Notes: generated by a model not told the origin, from the letters alone. Positions 16,717 through 25,413 are shown, counted from the first letter of the stretch. The stretch is 49,598 nt of DNA from Enterococcus sp. PF1-24 (GCF_029893325.1 NZ_JARXWL010000024.1:1-49598), one strand, 5' to 3'. A program made the numbers and translations.

Positions 16717-17763
16717 TTAATTTTTTTGATCAGCGCGTTCGTTAATTGTCGGTAGGAAGGCTGTTTTTTTCTTGAAGTGTTTACTGAAAATGGGCCAGAT
16801 AAAGAATAGAAATTGCTGAATGCAAACCGCTAAAACAGTCGCCCAAGTTAAACTTTGTCCTGTAGCAATACCATCTTCAAGAGACAACATTCCACTAGCA
16901 AAAATTAATGGTAAATTATTGTTAGCAAAATGTAAAAAAGTCACAGTCCAAATATTATCAGTTTTCATATAAGCATAAGCAAAGAAAATACCTAAAACGA
17001 TACAAGTTACTATTTGCTGAGTCAGACTTTTTAATCCATCAGCAGGAGTTGCATAATAGAAAAAGTTCAGTGGTAAATGCCAAAGTCCCCATAGAACACC
17101 TAAAACAAAAATCCCTTTAAGTTTGCCAAATTTATTTTGAACGATGGGTTGTAGATAATAACGCCAACCATACTCTTCACCAAAATAGGCAGCAAAACCA
17201 ATGCAGTAAGAAAAAAGAACCGCTGCTAAATTTGAAAAGAAAGTTAAAGAAGTAAAATAATTAATCATTTCTTCGGTTTTCCCCATCAATAAATAACCTA
17301 AAATAGTTCTTAGCAGTAACACTCCTACAAATAGTAAGCCAACAAAAAGTGACTTGCGGATATTTTTGTTGCTCAAACCGTATGCGTTACGTCGTTCTTT
17401 CTTTTCTGTAAGAAATAGGATGAACAGTATAATATTTCCAATAGGAGTAGTATAGGTCAATATAATGTTTAGCCAAGGAAGTTGTGGCCAAATAATTGAA
17501 GCAATTGTCATTAAAGTTAATATGGCTGTAAACAAAATAAAACCAATAAAAAAGCGTTTTGGAATCAGTTTATCTCCTTTTCTAGTAAGGAGAATTGTTA
17601 GCATTACTCCGAATGCAGGATAGTACATTTGGATTGCTGCAAATAAGTGTGTAGGGTAAGCGTTGTAATAAGCAACTGCTAGCAAAATCCCTATTAAATA
17701 AGGAACACCAAAGGAAATTAACATAAAAATTAAGAGCTGTTTTTTTGAAATATCTTTTTTCAT
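16717..17763 (-). CDS. CPBP-family intramembrane metalloprotease
   Basis: The 348-residue protein has about eight membrane segments. The CPBP (CAAX protease/bacteriocin-processing, Abi) motifs are present: GEEYGWRYYLQP with E196, E197 and R201, WGLWHLPLNF with H229, and FLHFANN near the C-terminus. Such proteins cleave within the membrane; in lactic acid bacteria some give immunity to bacteriocins. No bacteriocin gene is nearby, so the role is open. AGAAGG precedes the ATG. Confidence 0.88.
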   Translation of the reverse strand: MKKDISKKQLLIFMLISFGVPYLIGILLAVAYYNAYPTHLFAAIQMYYPAFGVMLTILLTRKGDKLIPKRFFIGFILFTAILTLMTIASIIWPQLPWLNIILTYTTPIGNIILFILFLTEKKERRNAYGLSNKNIRKSLFVGLLFVGVLLLRTILGYLLMGKTEEMINYFTSLTFFSNLAAVLFSYCIGFAAYFGEEYGWRYYLQPIVQNKFGKLKGIFVLGVLWGLWHLPLNFFYYATPADGLKSLTQQIVTCIVLGIFFAYAYMKTDNIWTVTFLHFANNNLPLIFASGMLSLEDGIATGQSLTWATVLAVCIQQFLFFIWPIFSKHFKKKTAFLPTINERADQKN

Positions 17764-17995
17764 TTTATCGCCTTCTTTCTATGAAAAAAGTATAACAGTT
17801 CGCCCCAAAAAAACTTGTGAATTTCCTAAATGGTTGATTTCTGGTCGTGAATGGTGATTTTTATTTAGATCTTTTTTCCTTATCGTCAAAATTTTATTTT
17901 TTTAAACTTAATTTCTTTTCGGCAATACTTGTAGTTCTCTTTTATTTGATTTACTATTATAGATAAGAATATGTTGAACTTGAAGGAGGGATTTT

Positions 17996-18871
17996 TTGAG
18001 AGTTTCTGATTTAATGACTTTTTTTCCAAATGCTGAACAAAAAGAATTTCCTTCTTACGATGAAAAATATTTATCCATTCCTTATGGTGAAAAATATCTA
18101 TGGATTCCTAATGAGTGGCTGAGTGAAAAAGAAAAGAGTTTGATAGCAGCTTTGGCGCCTAACAGTGTTTCTACGAATAAAGAGTTAGGCAATCATTTTT
18201 GGTATAAAGTGTTGTTTGGTAACCAAGGAATTCCTCATGAAAAGCGAAGTTATCGCGTGATTCAATTAAAAATGCCTCTTTTAGATGAAAAAAATGATTA
18301 TCAAAAAATTTGGCAAGAAAGTTTTAAAGCTTTTTTCCCTAAAAAAGTCGATGCTTTTTTCTTATCTAATGTTGATTATTTATTAATTGAAGAATTAAGT
18401 GACCAAGCCTTGTACATGGAGGATTTGGAAGGGATTTTTACCACTTTAGATATGGACTTTGGAATTACCACCTATGCTTTTATTGGTGAGTTTTACGAAG
18501 ATACTCAAAATATCAATCGTTTATTTCATGAAGAGCGTAAGATTTTTCAACAAGAAAGTGAAATTTTACATGGCAAGCAAGTTTTTCGTTTTGCGGATGT
18601 GGCTTTGCATTATTTTACGAAAGATAAGATTGGTGATAGCCGGATTATCGAATATACTAAAGAGAAAATTTTACATGAAGATGAGGCATTTCGCCAGTTA
18701 GTTCGGATGATGTGGAAACATTTTGGTAATATCACTTCTGTATCGAAAGAAATGTATACTCATCGTAATACAATTAACTATCGAATTGACCGTTTAGCAG
18801 AGCAGGCGGGGATTAATTTGAAGAATCCCGATGATTTAATGTTGTGCTATTTGATTTTATTAGACGAGTAA
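17996..18871 (+). CDS. PucR/CdaR-type regulator with C-terminal helix-turn-helix
   Basis: The 291-residue protein ends in an HTH_30 domain of PucR type (VSKEMYTHRNTINYRIDRL, about 252-270). The rest is a poorly conserved sensor region. Similar proteins lie next to the sugar-ABC ATPase gene msmK in other lactic acid bacteria, as here. A TTG start is chosen because AAGGAGGG lies five bases before it; the next in-frame ATG (18014) has no ribosome site. Its target and ligand are unknown; the downstream ATPase gene is a candidate. Confidence 0.75.
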   Translation: MRVSDLMTFFPNAEQKEFPSYDEKYLSIPYGEKYLWIPNEWLSEKEKSLIAALAPNSVSTNKELGNHFWYKVLFGNQGIPHEKRSYRVIQLKMPLLDEKNDYQKIWQESFKAFFPKKVDAFFLSNVDYLLIEELSDQALYMEDLEGIFTTLDMDFGITTYAFIGEFYEDTQNINRLFHEERKIFQQESEILHGKQVFRFADVALHYFTKDKIGDSRIIEYTKEKILHEDEAFRQLVRMMWKHFGNITSVSKEMYTHRNTINYRIDRLAEQAGINLKNPDDLMLCYLILLDE

Positions 18872-18904
18872 AAGCTGTAATCTGCAGAGATGACAGCTTT
18901 TTTC
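18871..18904 (+). terminator. Terminator after the PucR-type gene
   Basis: An eight-bp stem (AAAGCTGT 18871-18878 with ACAGCTTT 18893-18900) is followed by T's. Confidence 0.7.
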
Positions 18905-18932
18905 TTAGCTATTTTTTGATTAAAAGGTGAGA

Positions 18933-18946
18933 TTTAAGCGCTTTTA
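18933..18946. promoter_or_regulatory. Second cre-like site upstream of msmK
   Basis: TTTAAGCGCTTTTA keeps the central AAGCGCTTT and fits the cre core at 12 of 14 positions. It lies 50-60 bases before the msmK promoter. Confidence 0.35.
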
Positions 18947-18990
18947 GTTAAAGTGCCAAGAGAAGACTTTTTTCTTTGTGCACTTTTACA

Positions 18991-19019
18991 TTGTTCATGA
19001 AAGCGTTCTATCATATACT
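18991..19019 (+). promoter_or_regulatory. msmK promoter with a cre-like site in the spacer
   Basis: TTGTTC (18991-18996) and TATACT (19014-19019) are 17 bp apart. TGAAAGCGTTCTAT (18998-19011), 12 of 14 cre core positions, sits between them, so CcpA would block the promoter. Confidence 0.6.
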
Positions 19020-19051
19020 CAATTCATAGAAAGAAAGGAATGAATTAAATT

Positions 19052-20161
19052 ATGGTAGGGATTCAACTTAATCACGTTCACAAAAAATATGATAACGCTA
19101 CAAATTACTCTGTAACAGATTTCAATTTGGATATCCAAGATAAAGAATTTATCGTTTTTGTAGGACCTTCAGGTTGTGGTAAATCAACAACATTACGGAT
19201 GATTGCGGGTCTTGAAGATATTACGGAAGGTGAATTAGTTATTGATGGCAAAGTCATGAATGATGTAGCACCTAAAGATCGTGATATCGCCATGGTATTC
19301 CAGAATTACGCTTTATATCCTCATATGACTGTATATGATAATATGGCATTTGGGTTGAAACTTAGAAAATATGATAAAGAAGAAATTAAAAAACGGGTTG
19401 AAAATGCCGCAGAAAGCTTAGGCTTAACTGAATACTTAAAACGTAAACCAGCCGCTCTTTCTGGTGGTCAGCGACAACGGGTTGCCTTAGGCCGTGCGAT
19501 TGTGCGGGATGCCAAAGTGTTCTTGATGGATGAACCTTTATCTAACTTGGATGCAAAATTACGGGTTGCTATGCGTGCTGAAATTGCTAAAATTCACCAA
19601 AATATTGGTACAACAACAATTTACGTAACCCATGACCAAACAGAAGCCATGACTATGGCGGATCGTATTGTTATTATGAAAGATGGCTTCATTCAACAAA
19701 TTGGTTCACCAAAAGATGTTTACAATGAACCAACTAACGTTTTCGTGGCTGGCTTCATCGGTTCACCTGCTATGAACTTCTTCAACGTAACAATGAAAGA
19801 TGGTTATGTTATTGCAGAAGATGGTCAAATTAAATTACGCGTTCCAGAAGGTCAATATAAAGTTTTACGTGAAAAAGGATATGAAGGCAAAGAAGCAATC
19901 TTTGGTATTCGTCCAGAAGATATTCACGGAGAACAAATCTTCTTAGAAACAAATCCAGAATCTAAAGTTCACTCTCAAGTAGTCGTTTCTGAATTACTTG
20001 GTGCTGAAAGTATGCTTTATACTAAAGTTGGGGACCATGAGTTTATTTCAAAAGTTGATGCTCGTGACTTCCACCAACCAGGTGAAGCTGTTGATTTAGC
20101 ATTTGATATGAACAAATGTCATTTCTTTGACAAAGAAACAGAAGAAAGAATTCGCTTTTAA
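19052..20161 (+). CDS. msmK: Multiple-sugar ABC importer ATPase (MsmK/UgpC type)
   Basis: This 369-residue ATPase has Walker A GPSGCGKST (38-46), Q-loop VFQNYALYP, signature [14 protein letters not shown] (from 136), Walker B VFLMDEP (156-162) and a C-terminal TOBE/OB regulatory domain (FGIRPEDI). MsmK proteins are shared motors for several carbohydrate ABC importers whose permeases are encoded elsewhere; in S. pneumoniae MsmK also drives the N-glycan importer. It stands alone here, without permeases, and could drive uptake for the mannosidase locus; that is inference. Cre-like sites in its promoter fit catabolite control. Confidence 0.92.
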   Translation: MVGIQLNHVHKKYDNATNYSVTDFNLDIQDKEFIVFVGPSGCGKSTTLRMIAGLEDITEGELVIDGKVMNDVAPKDRDIAMVFQNYALYPHMTVYDNMAFGLKLRKYDKEEIKKRVENAAESLGLTEYLKRKPAALSGGQRQRVALGRAIVRDAKVFLMDEPLSNLDAKLRVAMRAEIAKIHQNIGTTTIYVTHDQTEAMTMADRIVIMKDGFIQQIGSPKDVYNEPTNVFVAGFIGSPAMNFFNVTMKDGYVIAEDGQIKLRVPEGQYKVLREKGYEGKEAIFGIRPEDIHGEQIFLETNPESKVHSQVVVSELLGAESMLYTKVGDHEFISKVDARDFHQPGEAVDLAFDMNKCHFFDKETEERIRF

Positions 20162-20237
20162 TTCTTCGCGTGAAGAGTAATCTTTACAAGGGGAACTAAA
20201 ATAAATTTCTCCACCCCCTAACAAAAACACTTTGAGC

Positions 20238-20274
20238 AAAAGCACAGTTGATTTATTTCAACTGTGCTTTTGTT
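20238..20274 (+). terminator. Terminator of msmK
   Basis: A perfect 14-bp stem (20238-20251 with 20258-20271, arm AAAAGCACAGTTGA) ends in a T-rich run. Confidence 0.85.
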
Positions 20275-20300
20275 CGTTTAAAAAACTTGTAAGCTGATTT

Positions 20301-20330
20301 CTTTACAAGGGTATACCTATGGGGGTATAC
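20301..20330 (+). promoter_or_regulatory. Promoter of the persulfide operon with a CstR operator in the spacer
   Basis: TTTACA (20301-20306) and TATACT (20325-20330) are 18 bp apart. An inverted repeat GTATACC (20310-20316), six bases, GGTATAC (20323-20329) fills the spacer. G-tract-centred inverted repeats of this kind are bound by CsoR/CstR repressors, and a CstR gene closes the operon, so auto-repression is expected. Confidence 0.8.
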
Positions 20331-20418
20331 TGCAAAGAGTAATCTTTATGAAAAATAATTATTTTGTTATTAGTTATCAATTTGACAGATAAATATTAAA
20401 CTATCGGAGGAACTTAAT

Positions 20419-22080
20419 GTGAAAATTGTGATTATTGGTGGCGTGGCGGGTGGTATGTCAGCCGCTACTAGGTTGCGACGCTTAATGGAAGACGCTGAAA
20501 TTATTGTTTTTGAAAAAGGACCATTCGTTTCTTTTGCTAATTGTGGTCTGCCTTATTATGTTTCTGGGGAAATCGCTACAAGAGAAAGTCTGTTAGTGCA
20601 AACGCCGGAATCATTAAAGGCTCGTTTTAATTTAGATGTACGACCTTTTCATGAAGTGATTAAAATCAATCCAGAATTGAAACAAGTTGAAGTTGTAAAA
20701 GCAGGGGAAGTTTTTACGGAAAGTTATGATGTTTTGATTTTATCACCAGGTGCGAAGCCGTTTATTCCTAAAATTGCTGGTTTAGCAGAAGCTGATAATG
20801 TATTTACTTTAAGAAATGTGCCTGATTTGGATAAAATTATGGCTAATTTACAAATGGAAAACACTAAAACAGCGACAGTCATTGGTGCTGGCTTTATTGG
20901 TTTAGAGATGGCGGAAAACTTAAAAAAACGCGGGTTAAAGGTTACCTTAATTGAAAAATCACCCCATGTTTTACCACCGTTAGATGAAGAAATGGCGGCT
21001 TTCATTCAAAGGGAATTAGTAAAAAATCAGGTGCAGGTGATTACCGGACAATCTGCGGTGGCTTTTGAAAATCATGGGAAACGAATTATTTTAGAAGATG
21101 GTAGTGTGCTTTCTTCTGATTTGACGATTTTAGCTGTAGGGATTCAACCAGAAACAAGTCTAGCAAAAGCTGCTGGGATAAAATTAGGCTTGCGAGAAGG
21201 AATTTTAGTAGATGAAACTTATCAAACGAATGTGCCTGATATTTACGCAGTAGGAGATGCAATTGTTGTTAAGGAACAAATCACACAGTCAGATGCCTTG
21301 ATTTCTTTAGCTTCACCAGCGAATCGTCAAGGTCGGCAAGTTGCTGATGTTATCGCTGGTTTAAAACGTAAAAATAAAGGCAGCTTAGGCACCGCAATTG
21401 TCAGAGTATTTGATTTAACAGCCGCTGCTACGGGATTAACTGAACGGCAAGTCCAAATGGCTAAATTACCTTACCAAGTGGTGCATACAACGGGGAAAGA
21501 TCATGCCAGTTATTATCCTGAAGCGACAGACATTACCTTAAAATTAATTTTTAATCCAGAAAATGGGGAGCTTTACGGCGCTCAAGGTGTCGGAGCTAAA
21601 GGTGTTGATAAACGAATTGACATTTTAGCAACCGCAATTAAAGCAGAATTAACGGTGGCAGATTTACCAGAGCTAGAATTTACTTATGCACCACCTTTTG
21701 GTTCAGCTAAAGATCCTGTTAATATGTTAGGTTATGCAGCCTTGAATTTAATGGAAGGCTTGTCGGAAAACATTCAATGGCATCAATTAAAGGCTGCTTT
21801 AGCTACAGGTAAAAAATTATTAGATGTTCGCACAACTGAAGAGCTATTAGCTGGACAGTTTAAAAACAGTTTGCATATCCCTTTAAATGATTTACGTGAA
21901 CGTCTAAATGAATTAGATAAGGACCAATCCTACATTATAAGTTGTCATAGCGGTTTACGAAGTTATGTTGGTGAGCGTATCTTAAAACAAGCTGGCTTTA
22001 AGGTGCAAAATTTAGATGGTGCTTTTGCTTTATATCAAACAATCAGACCGGAGGAAATAGTTTATGTATCAGGAAATTAG
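20419..22080 (+). CDS. cdr: CoA-disulfide/CoA-persulfide reductase with C-terminal rhodanese domain
   Basis: The 553-residue flavoprotein has an N-terminal FAD motif (IIGGVAGGMSAATRLRR), the single active Cys C42 in SFANCGLPYY, a central NAD(P)H-binding segment (ATVIGAGFIGLEMAE) and a dimerisation domain. A rhodanese domain near 455-545 carries its Cys in CHSGLRSY (C509). This is the CoAPR layout, which reduces CoA persulfides in reactive-sulfur defence. GTG at 20419 is the start, eight bases after GGAGG; the ATG two bases earlier runs directly into TGA. It leads a tight operon with a single-domain rhodanese (17-bp overlap) and cstR. Confidence 0.93.
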   Translation: MKIVIIGGVAGGMSAATRLRRLMEDAEIIVFEKGPFVSFANCGLPYYVSGEIATRESLLVQTPESLKARFNLDVRPFHEVIKINPELKQVEVVKAGEVFTESYDVLILSPGAKPFIPKIAGLAEADNVFTLRNVPDLDKIMANLQMENTKTATVIGAGFIGLEMAENLKKRGLKVTLIEKSPHVLPPLDEEMAAFIQRELVKNQVQVITGQSAVAFENHGKRIILEDGSVLSSDLTILAVGIQPETSLAKAAGIKLGLREGILVDETYQTNVPDIYAVGDAIVVKEQITQSDALISLASPANRQGRQVADVIAGLKRKNKGSLGTAIVRVFDLTAAATGLTERQVQMAKLPYQVVHTTGKDHASYYPEATDITLKLIFNPENGELYGAQGVGAKGVDKRIDILATAIKAELTVADLPELEFTYAPPFGSAKDPVNMLGYAALNLMEGLSENIQWHQLKAALATGKKLLDVRTTEELLAGQFKNSLHIPLNDLRERLNELDKDQSYIISCHSGLRSYVGERILKQAGFKVQNLDGAFALYQTIRPEEIVYVSGN

Positions 22081-22360
22081 TTGTGAAGATTTTCGTGTTA
22101 AAAATCAACAAGAGAAATTAACGGTTTTAGATATTCGCGAAGTAGATGAAGTTCAAACAGGGGCAATTCCTAATGCTAAAAATATACCTTTAAGCCGTTT
22201 CCCTCAAGCTGTAGCAGAATTAAACAAAGACCAAAAATATTATTTAATTTGTCATTCTGGCAGTCGTTCTCATATGTTAGGAAATTATTTAACAGAAGCT
22301 GGTTATGATGTTGTGAATGTTCTTGGGGGCATGATGGCTTGGTCAGGCGAGGTTATTTAA
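22064..22360 (+). CDS. Single-domain rhodanese sulfurtransferase
   Basis: This 98-residue rhodanese has the active-site loop CHSGSRSH (C63) and the structural LDIREVDEV segment. It would carry a persulfide between low-molecular thiols and its partner reductase. Its ATG overlaps the reductase 3' end and has GGAGG upstream inside that gene. The cstR ATG follows its stop codon directly, so the three genes are probably translationally coupled. Confidence 0.92.
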   Translation: MYQEISCEDFRVKNQQEKLTVLDIREVDEVQTGAIPNAKNIPLSRFPQAVAELNKDQKYYLICHSGSRSHMLGNYLTEAGYDVVNVLGGMMAWSGEVI

Positions 22361-22621
22361 ATGCAAGTGGATGAGAAAAAAGTTTTAAACCGATTGAAAC
22401 GGGCAGAAGGGCAGTTACGTGGTGTTCAAAAAATGGTGGTAACTGATAAGGAATGCCTGGAAGTTATTACTCAGCTAACGGCTGTACGTTCAAGTATTGA
22501 TCGCTTAATCGGCATGATCGTTGCTGAAAATTTGAAAAACTGTTTAGAAGATCCTGTTGCTAATCCGCAGGAACAAAGCGAAAAAATTGAACAAGCGATT
22601 CAAATGATTATGCGGAAATAA
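22361..22621 (+). CDS. cstR: CstR, persulfide-sensing repressor of the CsoR family
   Basis: The 86-residue all-helical protein has the two conserved cysteines C32 and C61. Copper-sensing CsoR has His four residues before the second Cys (C-H-C); here that position is Asn57 (ENLKNC), the mark of CstR-type sensors that react with per- and polysulfides. The genomic partners (CoA-persulfide reductase, rhodanese) and the operator in the operon promoter support this. No copper or nickel transporter gene is near. Confidence 0.92.
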   Translation: MQVDEKKVLNRLKRAEGQLRGVQKMVVTDKECLEVITQLTAVRSSIDRLIGMIVAENLKNCLEDPVANPQEQSEKIEQAIQMIMRK

Positions 22622-22628
22622 AATAATT

Positions 22629-22681
22629 AGCGTCTGAAGTAGAAGTCAATTCAATGACTAATTACTTCAGACGCTTTTTTG
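22629..22681 (+). terminator. Terminator of the persulfide operon
   Basis: Long arms (22629-22641 with 22663-22675, AGCGTCTGAAGTA) enclose a smaller GTCA/TGAC hairpin and end in a T-run. Confidence 0.85.
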
Positions 22682-22701
22682 TAGAAATTTTTAACTAAAA
22701 A

Positions 22702-22737
22702 AACATCGAAGTCGGAATTTTTCCTAACTTCGATGTT
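22702..22737 (-). terminator. Terminator of the M23 hydrolase gene
   Basis: An 11-bp stem (22702-22712 with 22727-22737) is followed, reading leftward, by a U-run from the A's at 22698-22703. Confidence 0.85.
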
Positions 22738-22760
22738 CATAAATTTTAAAATCTAATGAG

Positions 22761-23966
22761 TTAAATCCCTAACAACGGTTGTGGATTTACATAACCACTC
22801 CAAAAACCAGTGGATACGCCAAAGTGAAGATGGACACCAGTTGAACTACCTGTTGTACCCATGCCGCCAACTTGTTGACCAGCAGCAACTGTTTCACCAG
22901 CAGTAACGTTAAAGCTACTTAAATGCATGTAGTAAGAGTAGTAGCCATCAGGATGTTTAATAATAACAACATTTCCGGCACTACCGTTATATTCAGCACA
23001 GATTACTTCACCACCGCGGGAAGCTAAAACAGGCATTCCTGAAAATCCTGCGAAATCGACACCTTGATGGAATTCAACGCTTGGACCGCCAAAAGGATCT
23101 TGACGTGGACCAAAAGGACTGGTTACTGTTAATGAAGCTAAGGGATAAGACCAACCCGTTGCAGAAGCTTGACCACTATTGCCAGGACTAGGCATAGCTA
23201 CTGATCTTGTAGTAGCACTACCAGCTAACTCAGTTTGAACTTTTTCAATTTCAGCTTGTCTAGCTGCGTGAGCGGCAAGTTCTTCTTTACGACGTTGTTC
23301 AGCTTCTTCTTTTTCTTTTTCGAAAGCTTGTTTTTGGTCTTCTTCAGTAGCTAATTGAGCGGCTAATTCGTTAACTTTAACTTCTTGATCTAAACGAGCT
23401 GCTACTAAATCTGATTCTTTTTGATGCAATTCAGCTGTTTGTTCATTGATGCGTTCTAAACGAATCTCAGCATCTTTTTGTAAAGTTTCTAATTCAGCTT
23501 TATCTTGAACTTGCGCATCCATTACAGATTGGTTAGCACTAATTAAAGTATTCATAGCAATTGTTTTAGAAATCACATCGTTAATAGATTCTGCATTAAA
23601 AAGAAGTTCTAAAAAGTTTGATGAGCTTTGAGCTGTTTGCACATCTCTTGCTTGATTATTAATTTGTGTTTCACGCTTTTCAATGGTTACTTGTAAGCTA
23701 TCAATTTGAGTCGTTAATTCACTTAATTTAAGTTCTTCAGCCATTTTTTCAGCTAAAACTGTTTGAATATCTGATTCAATTTGTTTAACGTCAGCTTGAA
23801 TTTGCTCTAATAATGTTTTTGCTTCACTACCTTGCGTTTCCAGAGCTGCAATTTTTTCAGTTTGGGCATTGATTTTATCTTCAATAGATTCAGCACTTGC
23901 GACTGTTGGACCAGCTAGTAGAGCAGATAACAGTACCAAGGCAGAAATACGTTTGATGTTTTTCAT
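22761..23966 (-). CDS. Secreted M23 peptidoglycan endopeptidase with PcsB-like coiled coil
   Basis: The 401-residue product has a signal peptide (ISALVLLSALLAGPTVASA) and a long coiled coil of about 220 residues. The SSSNFLELLFNAESINDVISK segment is typical of PcsB-type helpers controlled by FtsEX. After a Ser/Gly linker comes a LytM/M23 domain with zinc motifs FHQGVDFA and HLHFG. PcsB itself carries CHAP and SagA carries NlpC/P60, so this is the M23 version of that layout. It probably cuts cross-bridges during division. ATG at 23966 follows GAGG by five or six bases; the frame extends to a TTG at 23984 overlapping that site. An orphan response-regulator gene is divergent. Confidence 0.92.
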   Translation of the reverse strand: MKNIKRISALVLLSALLAGPTVASAESIEDKINAQTEKIAALETQGSEAKTLLEQIQADVKQIESDIQTVLAEKMAEELKLSELTTQIDSLQVTIEKRETQINNQARDVQTAQSSSNFLELLFNAESINDVISKTIAMNTLISANQSVMDAQVQDKAELETLQKDAEIRLERINEQTAELHQKESDLVAARLDQEVKVNELAAQLATEEDQKQAFEKEKEEAEQRRKEELAAHAARQAEIEKVQTELAGSATTRSVAMPSPGNSGQASATGWSYPLASLTVTSPFGPRQDPFGGPSVEFHQGVDFAGFSGMPVLASRGGEVICAEYNGSAGNVVIIKHPDGYYSYYMHLSSFNVTAGETVAAGQQVGGMGTTGSSTGVHLHFGVSTGFWSGYVNPQPLLGI

Positions 23967-24056
23967 AAAAGCCTCACTTGTCAATTTTTGTTTTAACCTT
24001 TATTATTGTATTAGATAATTGTGTTTTTTGTGTGAAGATAACGATTTTTTTATCAG

Positions 24057-24085
24057 ATTGCAACAATTTAATGGAATTGCAACAT
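24057..24085. promoter_or_regulatory. Direct repeat ATTGCAACA x2 in the divergent region
   Basis: ATTGCAACAA (24057) and ATTGCAACAT (24076) are 19 bp apart, about two helical turns, in the 166-bp gap between the M23 hydrolase and the response-regulator gene. Tandem sites at this spacing are common for OmpR-type regulators. Confidence 0.35.
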
Positions 24086-24132
24086 AGTTTAGCGGCAATT
24101 TGACTCTAAAATAACCAGAAGGAGTATAAAAA

Positions 24133-24798
24133 ATGAAAATTTTGGGGCTGTTCATGAATGATAGTTATGTTAAATTATTTGAAAAACAAGGCTATTCTGT
24201 TTTTAAGGAAGAAAATGACTTGCTACAGCAGTTTTTACAAGAGACAGTGATTGTTTTAATTGATGAACTTGCTTTTTTACGAATATTGAAAAAGAAAAAC
24301 AAGGCTGAGTTACTTGAAGCCAAGCAAGTGTTATGGATTGTTTTGACAGACAAGACGAAGAGCGCTGAGCGAATTCGGTTATTAGAAAAGGGAGCTCATC
24401 TAGTTTGGTCTAATCAGCTGACAGAGCAAGAGCTTGCAGCAAATTTGCAGGGATTAAGTCGCTTTTTTGGTGAGCAGCTAAGCAATCAAGTGCCACAAAA
24501 AATAATTGTAATTGATGAAAAACAAAAACAAGTTTTTGTAGAAGGTCATGAAGTGCTACTGACGGCTTCCGAATATTTGATTCTGCAAAGAATGATGATG
24601 CATGAAATGCGGATTTATGAAAGAGAAGAGTTAATGCAGTTGGTGAGTAATAACGAATCAGGCAGTACCGTGCGGGTGATTGATACGCATATCAAGAATT
24701 TACGAAAGAAGATTGAAAAAGATGCACGTCATCCGCGTTTTATTAAAACGGTTCATGGACGAGGTTATCGTTTTGAACCTAATTGGGAAGAAAAATAA
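24133..24798 (+). CDS. Orphan OmpR/PhoB-type response regulator with divergent receiver
   Basis: The 221-residue protein ends in a clear winged helix (VRVIDTHIKNLRKKIEKD, IKTVHGRGYRF). The N-terminal half is about receiver length but strongly diverged. D10 (as ND rather than DD), D44 and K74 may correspond to the receiver residues, but the surrounding pattern is weak. No histidine kinase gene is near; the next gene is a methionine-sulfoxide reductase. The opposite neighbour is a cell-wall hydrolase, a plausible target. AAGGAG lies eight bases before ATG. Confidence 0.82.
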   Translation: MKILGLFMNDSYVKLFEKQGYSVFKEENDLLQQFLQETVIVLIDELAFLRILKKKNKAELLEAKQVLWIVLTDKTKSAERIRLLEKGAHLVWSNQLTEQELAANLQGLSRFFGEQLSNQVPQKIIVIDEKQKQVFVEGHEVLLTASEYLILQRMMMHEMRIYEREELMQLVSNNESGSTVRVIDTHIKNLRKKIEKDARHPRFIKTVHGRGYRFEPNWEEK

Positions 24799-24863
24799 TT
24801 GCAATTTCTTTTGTTTTTTGTAGGATTGAACAAAGTGAATCAGTGATGAAAAGGATGGTTTTT

Positions 24864-25346
24864 ATGGTTTGGAAAAATGAAAAAGAGAAGCAAGAAGCTT
24901 ATGAACTCTTATTATTGCAACAAAAGGGTTTGTTAGAAATTGAAAAAGATTTAATTGCTTCTTTAGGTAATTCTTCAGCTCTTTTAAATCAAACACTGCC
25001 TGATACGGTTTTTGCAGGTTATTATTTATTGAAGGAAAATGAATTGGTTTTAGGCCCATTTCAAGGCCATGTTTCTTGTACTCGAATTAAGCTGGGAAAA
25101 GGGGTTTGTGGCGAGTCAGCTGAAAAGCGCACTACGCTAATTGTCGCTGACGTTCATCAACATAAAAATTATATCGCTTGTGATTCAGCGGCGATGTCTG
25201 AAATCGTTGTTCCGATGGTGAAAGACGGTCAATTAATCGGAGTGTTAGATATTGATAGCAGTTTGGTTGCTAGTTATGACCAACTGGATCAAAAGTTTTT
25301 AGAAAAATATGTGGCGTTGTTATTAGCGGAAATCGAACTTAATTAA
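24864..25346 (+). CDS. Free methionine-(R)-sulfoxide reductase (GAF domain, fRMsr)
   Basis: The 160-residue GAF protein has C72, C82 and C106, spaced 10 and 24 residues apart as in E. coli fRMsr (84, 94, 118). The signature VSCTRIKLGKGVCGE...ADVHQHKNYIACDSAAMSEIVVP is present across 70-117. It repairs free oxidised methionine, using thioredoxin. I chose ATG at 24864, preceded by AAAAGGA; an ATG at 24846 and the open frame back to 24783 would overlap the regulator gene. It is probably co-transcribed with the regulator. Confidence 0.92.
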   Translation: MVWKNEKEKQEAYELLLLQQKGLLEIEKDLIASLGNSSALLNQTLPDTVFAGYYLLKENELVLGPFQGHVSCTRIKLGKGVCGESAEKRTTLIVADVHQHKNYIACDSAAMSEIVVPMVKDGQLIGVLDIDSSLVASYDQLDQKFLEKYVALLLAEIELN

Positions 25347-25366
25347 ATAGCTAGATTTTTTTAATA

Positions 25367-25413
25367 GGACTAGTCAAAAGCAATTTATTTTGCTTTTGAC
25401 TAGTCCTTAATTT
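25367..25413 (+). terminator. Terminator of the regulator-fRMsr unit
   Basis: A perfect 18-bp stem (25367-25384 with 25391-25408) is followed by TAATTTTT. The hairpin also lies beyond the stop of the converging YolD-like gene. Confidence 0.8.

Noticed and set aside
16717-17763. Phage-abortive-infection or bacteriocin system around the CPBP protease
   Set aside because: The family label Abi alone is not evidence; no bacteriocin, toxin or phage gene is near.
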